The position numbers were made by a program, and so were the translations under genes. The notes under the pieces were generated by a model, which did no database searches, was not told the DNA's origin, and saw only the letters and a list, made by a program, of their open reading frames with translations. A stretch of 64,000 bases of DNA, from assembly GCF_018873765.1 (NCBI RefSeq), contig NC_057916.1:30107501-30171500 (forward strand), read 5' to 3'. This DNA comes from Telopea speciosissima. Its lineage: Eukaryota; Streptophyta; Magnoliopsida; Proteales; Proteaceae. Position 1 is the stretch's first letter; the number at the start of each line of letters is the position of its first letter. Positions 35,912-46,419 of the stretch are shown in pieces.

Positions 35912-36064
35912 ATGTTTTCTACTCGGGAGTGCTCCGAACAAGCGCATCCCTGTGTCTATCTCTATCCTCCCCTATATGAAATGACATTTCTACCCCCTAT
36001 TGGGGAGGAGAGACATAGACTCAGGGAGCATTGGCATAGGCCACGCTCCCGGATAGAAAACATC
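35912..36064. mobile_element. Foldback MITE, family A copy 4
   Basis: Arms of about 65 bp: AATGTTTTCTACTCGGGAGT on the left is complementary to GCTCCCGGATAGAAAACATC on the right, with GTCTATCTCTATCCTCCCC opposite GGGAGGAGAGACATAGAC. It is the best preserved family A copy and ends within ATGTTTTCTA inverted termini. Confidence 0.7.
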
Positions 36065-37048
36065 TCCCCTTAAAAAATATCGTTAGAAATATAAAAAGGA
36101 TGCAGAAGACTACAATAGGGTTGCATGGATATACACTGGAGGGTAGGCCTGCATAAGGTATATTAAATTGCAGTTGAAATTTAACACGTGGTCAATCCAC
36201 ATCATACTTTAGACCAAGAGGCATGATGATGGTGAAGCTCCATTGTGACAAGATAAATCTTCCATCAATAAGACCAAGTGTGGAGATCGTCAAAACAAGC
36301 AATAGATCAAGCGCATCAACAAACAATTGACTTTAGTCCATTGTTGAGAAGTGGATACCTTGTTGAATATCGCTTCTATTCACAAATGAACATTGTGAAT
36401 CCAGCGCACCAATATATACCCAATGTAGGTATCAGCCTTTGGTACATCGTACACCACAACGCACGGAATGATAAGAACCTCTCAGAGACGGAAATCAATA
36501 ATTATCAGAATAAATTATTTTTTTGATAGAGATTAAAAAAAGAGTCTTTTATTTAAAACAATTGATTGTAGTCCATGCAAGATTCTCAAATGATCTTGTT
36601 CAGCACATATACAATATATATACTCACGTCTATATCCTTGATTTATGTTGTGAGATATATACAACGTGACAACCATATGATTATGTTCCTATTATGAAAT
36701 CTTTAAAGATATATAATCTTTGGTACAATGTATCACATATAAAATAATACTACAAATTAACTTAATTTAACCGAAATCGTAGGATCTAATCCCACCTTCA
36801 CATGGGGCAGTGGTTGAGGTTTAGAAGGTTAAGAATATAATATGATTTTCTTATTCTAAAATAAAAATACAACTGCCCACGAGGGAATATTTCTATTTTC
36901 TTATTTTTTATTGTGGTCGATTGTTTTTCTCATGTTCACACTACAATTTGTCTAATGATTGTAGGTAATGAAAAGACGGACTTAAAACACAAATCTAAAA
37001 ACTAGAGAACAAACTTTGAGTGCAGGGAATGTTCATGTATTTGAATGT
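36065..37048. other. Intergenic, no gene recognised
   Basis: AT-rich DNA without domain or repeat signals that I could name. Confidence 0.35.
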
Positions 37049-37128
37049 ATGTGAACGATTCACAGTCGTTCAGATGAAATCCAACCACTCTCACTTGTTC
37101 CATCTGAACAACTGTGAGTCATTCACAG
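37049..37128. repeat. Short perfect-type hairpin
   Basis: GTGAACGATTCACAGTCGTT followed by CAGATG pairs with CATCTGAACAACTGTGAGTC followed by ATTCAC, giving arms of 26 bp with three mismatches around a 27-base loop. It could be a very short MITE or a small-RNA precursor. No known plant microRNA was recognised. Confidence 0.6.
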
Positions 37129-37619
37129 CACACACCATAAGTTTCTTTGAAGTTCCCCCAAGATGTCAAGATGAAAATTAGTTCGCTCCATAAGAATAAG
37201 ATTGTCATTTCGATTATGAGTTTTGATATAAAGTCTTATAGTTTTGCTCTGTTGGCAATGACACATTGGGAGTGGTTATCCTGCATGGTCCATCCGCCGT
37301 ATTTGACACTTTATTAATTGTGTCACGTAACAGGTTTAAGATGGTTTTCAAATTTTGTGAGCTTTGTAAAATCCAAAATGACTTTCTCGAATATCAAGCC
37401 AGCTTCAATCAAACCTGGCCAAGTAGCACTTCCCCCAAAGAGGTGCACATCAAAGCCAATGCTTAGACCCTCAAGAGGGAGCATGTAAGGATGTCAATTT
37501 TGAATTGGGGTCAAAACGAGTCAAAACAAAACGGTTCGATTTTGATTTTAAAATAATGATTCCTCCACTAGGTTTTATTTATTTAAAATATTTTTTTTAT
37601 TTGAAACGGGTGATTTGCA
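37129..37619. other. Intergenic, no gene recognised
   Basis: A plus-strand frame at 37266-37466 has no recognisable domain. No other signal was seen. Confidence 0.3.
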
Positions 37620-37930
37620 CGAATCAAAAAGTGGTTTTTTCAATTATGGATTTTTTTTTCTTCTTTTTTGGTAAAAAACAAATTTATTGAAGAAAATAGT
37701 CATTACAAGCAGTAGCATCTATATTACAGATTTGCAGAAGCCATAGAGAGGTACTTGACCATACTATCGGAGACTCAATCGATAGGGCCGCCCTGGCCAA
37801 GGAATCCACCATAGTATTGGAGGCTTTTGGAATATAAGAAAAACTACAAAAAAACAAAGGACTATTGCAATCGAAAAATATCATGACAGATGCTGTAGAT
37901 GTCAGTCTCCACTTGTGATTTAGCGCATAA
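37620..37930 (-). pseudogene. 5'-truncated L1 LINE 3' end
   Basis: The minus-strand frame reads FSYIPKASNTMVDSLARAAL then WLLQICNIDATACNDYFLQ. This is the RxxNxxxDxLAR end of the RNase H-like domain and the polyprotein C-terminus of plant L1. It is followed on the minus strand by an A-rich tail near 37650-37670 (AAAAAAGAAGAAAAAAAAA). Only about the last 70 codons are present, as in a 5'-truncated insertion. Confidence 0.6.
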
Positions 37931-38127
37931 TTGAGTAATCAGATTATGACATTTTTTCAATTAAGAAAGGAAAAAACAAATTTATACTAAAAAGACAAAA
38001 AATAAAATTACAAATAATTTGGACACCTTGGGACTTGGGAGTGTGAATAAGAAAATCATCCCTTACAACTATTTTGTGTTTTCAATGTAATGTGATAAAT
38101 TTGAATTATTAGAATAAGCAAAGACCC

Positions 38128-38234
38128 GGATCCTCTCCAGCACGTCAGTCCCTCCGACGTGCATCCAATGGTTGGAGGCATCCGGGCATGCACCCGCGGG
38201 GCCTCCAGCCGTTGGATTGCGCTGGAGAGGATCT
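38128..38234. mobile_element. Foldback MITE, family G copy 2
   Basis: The ends GGATCCTCTCCAGCACGTC and GCGCTGGAGAGGATC are inverted repeats, and an inner pair CATCCAATGGTTGGAGGC / GCCTCCAGCCGTTGGAT extends the stem. It is the same family as 18368-18486. Confidence 0.65.
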
Positions 38235-38975
38235 TTTTCCAATAAACAATGCCCGGAAATTAATGAAAGGATTCTTTAGATTCTTTAAAAGTAAGAGATT
38301 ATTACATTTATAAGATATTAATAATATTAGGCAAGTATACAAGGTTTTATGTGATTTTGACGTTAAATGTTGTCGAACACCAATCATCATTTCTGAGGTG
38401 TAAAGCTTATCTCTTACTAGGCAAAGTGTAGTTGGAGAGAGGTTGGGTTTGGGAAATTGGGGGAGATTGGAACCCACATATGTTGTGGAGATTTAAGACA
38501 AGAATACTTAAATGAAGAAAATTTACACATGTTTGGTTGGTTTTTACTTTAGATAAGAATCAATTTATAAAACAAACAGGAGGGGTCACTGTGAGGTTGT
38601 GTAGGGCCTTGCACCAGCACAGGGGCCAATGAATTTATGAAAGCATTTGCATTGGTGGTGGCTGCGGCTATGATGGCAGCTGCACCATTTGATGATCGGC
38701 ATCATGATGCGTGCCCAAGAGAGGGAGGGGAGAAAATAAGAAGAAAGAGAAAGTGATAAGAGAGAAAATAGGGGTTTTGGTTTTATAGACAGAGCCTAGT
38801 ATCCTGGTGTAATTTGGAGGTCACCAATCCTTTCTTAGAGAGAAGACTAAGGAGTTCCAAATATTCTTCATTGTATCTTCCATTTCATATATTGCCTTTT
38901 AAACAGTCTAACAAGTCCCAACCGAATACCATACTTACATGGTTATAACTCCTACAATTACTATCCACGTTCCAT
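38235..38975. other. Intergenic, no gene recognised
   Basis: A family C fragment lies near 38590-38635 (TTGTGTAGGGCCTTGCACCA). Otherwise the stretch is AT-rich with no conserved reading frame. Confidence 0.35.
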
Positions 38976-39669
38976 TAGGGGTGTCAATTGGTCCGGCTTT
39001 GCGCTATCACTCCAGTTCCTTAACGGTTGCAACTCTAAGGGGTCAGGACCAGAACCGGACTAATAAGCTAATCTATTCCACACTTGAGATCCAGGATCAT
39101 TAACTAATGGGTGGGTTAGTTCCGGTTCCTAAAAGGTTCCCACCGTCCCCTCAAAAAAATCCCCAACACATGTTACATAAATTTAATAATATTATAATAA
39201 GACATTAATTTCAAATCACATGAGATATGCTTTATTTTTATTTTTTTTTCTTGAATCACAAACCTAGTCTATGTTGCCTCTTGTTTTGTATTCAAATAAT
39301 AAGTAGGAACACCACTAACATCATAAGTTAATTAGGATTATTTTATAGTATGTTCTTAAGTTAGTATTCCCAAATGGACCTTTAAATTTATAGCCAAATC
39401 TTTGGTAAAATAATATATGACACAAGTGGTACCGGTCAAAATTGGAAAACTTAAAAAATAAAGGGTTTGACCTTAGTTCTCATGATCTTGAGTCTTAAGA
39501 ACTTAATATATAGGATTAGGATGTGAATTTGTTCCAGTTCCATCCGTTCCAAGTTGGTAGATCTGCAACCGAACCAATAACTTATCAGTAAATCCAGAAT
39601 CGGACCAATAAGCTATTGGGTGGGTTGCTTCCGGTTCCTAACAAGCCGGTTCCAAAATTGACACCCTTA
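38976..39669. mobile_element. hAT-type nonautonomous element, 694 bp
   Basis: The terminal inverted repeats are TAGGGGTGTCAATTGG and, on the other strand, TAAGGGTGTCAATTTTGG. They are flanked by 8-bp direct repeats CGTTCCAT (38968-38975) and CGTCCCAT (39670-39677), with one mismatch. Inner repeats of GGTTCC and CCAATAAGCTAA/T type lie in both halves. There is no transposase. Confidence 0.75.
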
Positions 39670-41518
39670 CGTCCCATGATAAGTTACATAACCAATACCA
39701 CGTCACCTAAGACTCCACCGTGGTTAAATAAGCACTACTTACACTATACTGATTAAATATTAATAAGAGCATAGTTGCACATGTCACACATCATGTCCAA
39801 CCCCAAATCGCTCTCTTCTCTCTCTTTGTTCGTCAATGTGTTGCCTCTCACCTGGTCGCGTGGCCTGTGTGACTCATGTGCCTAGACATAGAAGCACATG
39901 AAAGTACCATGTTGCTCTCATGAAAGTGCAGAAATCCAGCTCAGGACGATGCTTGCATACACTCCCATTGACCAATGCGTGTAAGCTCTAGAGGCCCAGG
40001 CAACGATCTCTTCCACTAAAAAATTAGGTGGGAATAATAGGCAATCAATAGGAATTTCCTAATGAAATGAAAAATCTCATCTCAAACAACCTCTTACAAT
40101 TCCAAAGGATGATGGTTGGTGGCATCAAAGCCTTTATGTCACATTCGAAAGAGAAACAAGAAAAACAAAAATAAAAAGCATAAATATCTAAAGATGGCCG
40201 AGGTAGATCATATATACAAAGAATCCACATCTCTATTTGGGTGGATCATGTTGAACAGAACAGTAGTGGGTCCATCAGATCCGAGATTCATTTTCATGCC
40301 ATTGTTGATTATGTTATTATATATACACGAGGATAAAGAAAGCACTCAGGAGGGAGTTAGGAGTGAGACTTTCAAATCTTTTGACTAATTCAAACCGGCC
40401 TTCACCTTTTTTTTTTGGTATGTATTGAGTTCATGTTTTGTGTGCGTAAAGTTTGAAACCAAAGGAGAGTTTAATGATTATAATTAAGGGCGTATCAAAG
40501 TCGTTTATGGTGCGGTGCGGTGCGGTGCGTGCGCTGATCAAATATGGAACGGAGGAGAGTGGGAAGAAGGGAAGGAGGAAGGTAACCCAACCACCTACCA
40601 CCAACCACCTTGTGCTCCCCACTAAATGAACGCTCTCCTCCACTTCCTTCTTAAAATAGACAGAGAAAAGAAACGAACACCCCACTTCCCCCGGCCACCA
40701 CCCACCGCCAGCATCCCACTTTATAACTCATGCGCGGACTGCCTTCATCCATGTGTGGATGGATAGTCGCTGTAAGGGCTACCTTCTAAAAGTTGCAGGG
40801 CCACACTTTTAGATTTTCTTGTTTTTTCCATTTAGCAGGGGGCAATTTTTTATCCCCATGAAAAGGTAGGTTTTATAGGCACTAGGGTTGCACGATTGGC
40901 CCGAGCTTGTCATGAGTCCGAACAAGGCCTGGGTTGAGATACCCTGACTGTAAGTCAGGCTGGGTCGGGTCGGGCCAGATTTGAGGCCTAAGGTTCAGCC
41001 CGGTCCAGCCCAACCCGACCTGTCTTCTTTTTGTTCTTCCTCTTCATTCTTCTTCTTCCTCTAGAGCCACCTCGATTCAAGATTTCAGAACACCAACTGA
41101 ATCAAAAATTTCTTCTTTCTTTCTTTCTTTCTTCCTTTCTTCATCTTGTTCCCAGCCTAATCAGCCCCATGCGTCTCCCTTCCCCCCTAGTCAGGGCCAA
41201 TCAGAGTCAGTCCGGTCCGATCCTAAATGTGTTCCTTTTACAGCGATAAAATTACGGATTCGGCTCCTAACCCACATGTGAAATGACCACCCCACCTCTG
41301 TTTTTACTGTCATTTAACTAGGCTGAAAGCTCCAACTCCCACCACTGCAGGACACGATCTTTTTCCTAAAATTACCACCTCTAAAATATACATACATAGG
41401 TGATAGCTAATACCGCCACATATCAATATCTGCGTAACATTTAATGACGAAATTCTGACAATGAAAAACTGCCGATAAAGGCTATAAAGGCGGGTTTTGA
41501 ACATTTAATGACAGTATT
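39670..41518. other. Intergenic, no gene recognised
   Basis: A family C MITE fragment spans about 39845-40005. A GGTGC repeat lies at 40509-40528. A GC-rich stretch near 40880-41020 (GGGTCGGGTCGGGCCAG) resembles one half of a hAT-like element. No coding domain was identified. Confidence 0.35.
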
Positions 41519-43984
41519 TCTTGTACTGTATTCTTCCCCTTATCTTCTGTGTTGGATCCATGACTCCACATCCACCAGTGTTGAACAAAATGTGATGTGT
41601 GGAAAGTCTTTGGTATCACTTGTTCGGAATGATTGTTGCTACATCTGTATTTGGCACCAAATTTCATTGGAGTGAGTGAATCTGCAATGTTTCTTACTCA
41701 TTCCAAGTGATCTTTTTGTGTGGAAATTTTGGTTCTCATCTTTAGAACTAACTTCCTAATTTACTTGATTGTAGTGAAGATTTCTGCAAGTATTAAGTTA
41801 CTGAAAGAACCAGTCGAAGAATCAAACAAGTATTTTTTTAAAGGAATCATTGAAAAAAATTTGGACATCAATGACCAACCCTTCCCCTTTTTGACTTCTA
41901 AGTTCTAAAGACGAATTAAACATATTACATAGTTCAAATTGGTAACCTAGAGTTTTTTTTGTTGTATCATATCAGCCTATCGAATTCCCCCCCCCCCCCC
42001 CACACACACACACACACACACACACTTAACAGAAGAAACTCCCAAGTGTATGTGTGAAATTTACCCTATCAATTAATTATGGAAAAATCTTTAACCTTTC
42101 CTTTTTATATTTCTAATGTAACAATATTCTTTTTAATATTGAATTAAATGACTTACATCTTTTTGAAAATCTTTATTTACTCATACATAAAATAACTTTT
42201 GAGAATAGAATAACAAACAATTAAAAGAATATTACAACTTTATAGTTTGCCATTGTTTTTATTTTTTATTATTTGTATTGCCAGGTGGGACAGAGAACCA
42301 CAAGAGGCCAAAGGGAGACCACTTGGCTACACTTACTACTGTTTTTTTTTTTTTTTTTGGATAAGTAATTACACTTACTACTGTTACTACTACTATTTCA
42401 AGAAAGGTGGGGAATAGGAGGGTTGAACTCTTAACCTTCTATGGACTTACGATAGACCCAACTGTGTGGTCATCTGCCATTGTTCTAGAATCTCATCCCC
42501 TAGTTCACCACTTTGGTGATAAGTTGCATCCATTAATTATATATTAATTTGAAAAGTAATCAGATTGTGAGGCTTCGGGGCCCTTTATAGCGGAAGAAAT
42601 AATGATGTCTGAAGTATGGAATTTTTATTCTTTGTAATTCCTGTCCGATCCAATTCCCCTAGTACCCCTAACAAAGGAGGTGCAATGACCATTCCACCCC
42701 TACTCGGGTGGGGTTCACCCCCCTCTTGCAGTAGATAATTTTCCGTGAAGTATGAACCCAAGCAGCCGAGGTCAAAAGCTAAGAACTATATTACATTTCC
42801 GTGAATAAGGTAAGAGTGGAGCCATGACCCAGTGGCGGCCAAATGTCAAATAAGTATGGATCTCGAGTGTGGTCCCAAAACCCAGACCAAAGACCAACGG
42901 CGGGCTCGTGACAAATTTTGGATTCCTTGAAGATACAAAGGGTAATCGCGTCGCGTGTGGACCACCTAAGGCATAAGGCCTAAGGCCTAAGCTAAGCTGC
43001 GCTTTCTGAACTTGTCAATCATAGAAAGAAGATAAACAGAAAAGGGCCAACCCGAAATCATCTCTCCTGCTTTGAAATAGAATCTCTGGAATGGAATGGA
43101 ATATCTTTGTTGTGAATCGATCTCTCCTACTTTACGGGCCTGTACTGTCCTATGCGGAATCCCATAATGAACCTTGCTATCCCTAACTCTACTTTCTATC
43201 ATTTACGCCTATTTACTTGTCACATTTATTGGGTCTCCTATCCAAAAAACCTCCCACCAAATTTATTAAAGACTTTCTATCTCTGGCTTTTTTTCTTATT
43301 TCCCACCAAATCGCATTATTAGATATCACACACTTCCATATATAAATAAATAAATCATCTGAGGGAGAAAACTGGAAAAGAGGGTCTAGCTGCCTTCTTT
43401 GAACACTATTAGAAGCTTCGAATAAGGTGAAGATGATGAAGGTTAGGCCCACAATGACAATGAAAAAAGCCATGTATATATATGGAAGTAATTAATTGTT
43501 AAATTACCTCTATGGGCTTGCTTCCTAACTCATATATAGTGCTAACATATTACATATATATTGTCAAGATCGAGTCCAATAATCTCCTACATCTCATATA
43601 TATATATATATATAAATACTTTGTTAAATGGCTCATTCACCCAAACTAGATTTGAGTATTATTAGGCTTTAGTCAATTAAGTTAGTCACCATCAGAATGG
43701 TCTCCTTAATTTGGTTTGATCAAAACTAATTAAAAAACCCAAAAAAATGTTGCCCACTGCCCTAGTTGATGAGAAGTCAGATGAGAAAAGGTTGTTCTAA
43801 TTGGCCTTTATAGTGTTTATTGGTTTAGGCCGGAAGGAATATCTTCTCCTTAAAGATTAGGTTGAAGAGAGGTGCTGTGCAAGTAAAGATGACCCCTGCA
43901 CAAGTCAACACGCACCATTTCTCAACGAGGGGTGGTCCTGTGTAACTCATCTGAACACACCCATTCTTGTTCAGACCATTTAAT

Positions 43985-43985
<1 letters not shown>
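41519..43985. repeat. Tandem duplication II, copy a (noncoding)
   Basis: It is colinear with 46420-48830. Shared blocks include TGTGTTGGATCCAT, GCAATGTTTCTTACTC, the GAATCAAACAAGT block, GTATCATATCAGCCTATC, TGTCCTATGCGGAATC, TTTCTATCAT, GGGCCCACAATGACAATGA-type sequence and AACGAGGGGTGGT near the right end. Reading frames are not conserved between the copies (for example, an 8-base indel breaks a secreted-looking frame at 43213-43473). No gene is supported. Confidence 0.7.
42001..42025. repeat. CA microsatellite after a C-run
   Basis: A run of CA dinucleotides directly follows a homopolymer of about 15 C at 41986-42000. It lies inside duplication II copy a and is absent from the matching place in copy b. 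Confidence 0.95.

Positions 43986-43988
<3 letters not shown>

Positions 43989-44030
<42 letters not shown>
43989..44030. repeat. CT microsatellite
   Basis: About 21 consecutive TC/CT units at the right boundary of duplication II copy a. A shorter CT tract (1180-1206) lies within duplication I. Confidence 0.95.
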
Positions 44031-44033
<3 letters not shown>

Positions 44034-46419
44034 GAGCTTGTGTGTGCATGTACGTGTCTGTGCGGTGTGTGACATTGCGTTAATTGTTGAATATTTACTT
44101 GGAAGATCCAGATACTTTGACCATGGGGATTATATCTATATATATAAATCCTTTTCTTCTTAATTATTGCTCTGCTTATCTTAATCTCCCAGTGGACCCA
44201 GTGTCTCCTTTCATTAATAATTTCTTAAAATTCATACTTATATAAAGAGTTAAACAAAGGTAAAAGAAGGGCAGAGATCGCTATCAATATTGATCATCAA
44301 TCAATCAAGTAGTGGAGAAGTTGGGGAGATGCGGCAAATAAACGCATGCAGCACCAGCGATAGATAGATACATAAATCCAAATTAAAGGATGCACTCATG
44401 GATTTGTTGTAATTGTACAACTTTTTTTGTTTTTCTTCTTCTATATTTAGGTCAAAATTAACGGCCCTCTTTGTTATGTTCTTTTAACTTAAAAAAAACA
44501 AAAAACGAAGAAAAAGAGTTAAACAAAGAAGCAGTCATTCCTTCCTTTATAGCCCTTTCAAAATTCAAAGTAACCAAGACATCATACATTTGGAGAAAAG
44601 TTTGAAGGCTTTTTCTTACTCCATTTCGTTGCCCCTTGGGGCCTTAAAAGACTTTTTAAATCGAAACTGGTTAATTGTATTCACAACCCCACACACACAT
44701 ATATTAATGGACCCACTACCACTTTTAAAGCATTGCACACAATCTTTGAACGCATGCCAACAGCACACAATAATTAAACCAAGGCAGGCGATCCGATCCC
44801 ATCACTCTTCTCTGACCTTCTCCAAGACATTGCGGCTTTGTACTATTTTAGCATTCCAACATCCTTTGTAAGTTTTAGCATTCCAACATCCTTTGATGGA
44901 GCATCCCCCCCCCCCCCCCCATTCAAACCCGATTTTTCTTGTTTTTGAATAAATAAACTTAGTTTCTATTATTGTATGAATTCGATTGTGGATTTATAAT
45001 TAAGATTGTTTGATGGGTTTTTCATTTGAAACAGTTCTCAATTAGGGATAGGACCAGAGATTTTGTTCATATGGTTATTACATTGTATGTCACTAGAAAT
45101 GATAATTTCAAATCATAAATATAATTACACATTACGTATATATAAAGAAAAAAAATCTAGTACAATTCTCACATATATTACTATCGATGGTATTGGGAAG
45201 AAATGAATATTTGTCACCAATTGACCGTTTGACCTAAGAGATCCTTATCAATTTGGTATTACATTACTGATTTTTGGTACACCAATGGTTGATGTCATGT
45301 TGACTATATATTGGTGTGCTAAATTCATGATTGTGCATCGTAAACGAAAAAAATGTTCATCATGGAATCCACTACTTGATTAAGAAATATAAAAAAGAGA
45401 GAAATTTTGTGATCAATCGGATTGGAATCTAAATCCAGTGATATTTTTGTAAATTATTTTCTTATTATCAAGTATATATTATTATATTATTTCAACGATG
45501 TTTGATTGCGTTTTTTACATCCAATTGTGATCACAAAATTTCTGATAAAGAGATGTATGATGAATTGGGGTTTGACAATATTTAATTACATACTTTATAG
45601 TTTATCTTGAGATATTGTTTAGTGAATGGTCTTATATGCAAATTAAAGAGTTTAATTATGCATGACATTTATTGAGAAAATAAAATAGATTGATTATCTT
45701 TTTAATTATAGTAATTTTATTTGATGAGATTATCAACTATAATTAAAGAGATAAAGGAATCTTCTTCTTGTTTTGTAGGAAAGTTTTTCCCTTTTCATAC
45801 CGATTCAACATTAGCAACAAAGTAACCGGTAAATTTTCCTCCTTTTTGGGAATGTGCTCATATCAATTTGTGAATACTGTGTTCATCATTGTTTGAATTG
45901 CTTTGGTTTGGTGTGTGTCAATTTCTTTATGGCTTCACATTGGTCTTATGGTCTATCATTGAGTTACTGTGAATGGGTCTTGCAATTATGGTATGGACAC
46001 ACCTACCTCAGAAACTGTGGTCTTATGGTCTACCATTGATTCGTCGTGCTTGAAGTGATTGTAATTTCATATAGATTAGAATTTTAAAAACTCTTACCAA
46101 AAACAAAAAAAAGAATTTTAAAAACAATGTTTTCAGCAGATAAAAATATTTTTGAAGAATTTGGATTATGGTTATTTGCATTTTTATTCATTCTTCCCAT
46201 GTCAAAACTTGGAAAAATGGCTTTACACACTTGACAAGACATTTCCGTAATTTAATTTGGAAAAGTTGGAGTGATTCTATCATCTACATACCAAGCGGTG
46301 ATTATGTTCCAAGTCTACTCCGAATTGAGAGCGAAATTATTACCAATCAGGACCTAAAAATACCAGGCCTCTTAGTCCCCCCCCCCCCCCCCTCCCCCTC
46401 CCCCTCCTTTTCCTTTTAC
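44031..46419. other. Intergenic between the two duplication II copies
   Basis: No gene is recognised. It contains a 23-bp direct repeat beginning TTTTAGCATTCCAACATCC (44846-44868 and 44873-44895), and C-runs at about 44907-44922 and 46378-46392. The remainder is AT-rich. Confidence 0.4.

Noticed and set aside
40457..40471. CCAAAGGAGAGTT matches 13 bases of miR399, which would fit a phosphate locus
   Set aside because: The rest of the mature sequence does not match, and no complementary arm lies within about 150 bases on either side. Likely chance.
43213..43473. Minus-strand frame beginning MAFFIVIVGLTFIIFTLFEA, which looks like a secreted or membrane peptide
   Set aside because: The duplicate block near 48010-48060 has the same DNA but an 8-base indel, and no start codon keeps the frame. 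A TATA-like run sits immediately before the ATG with no room for a leader. Probably chance coding.
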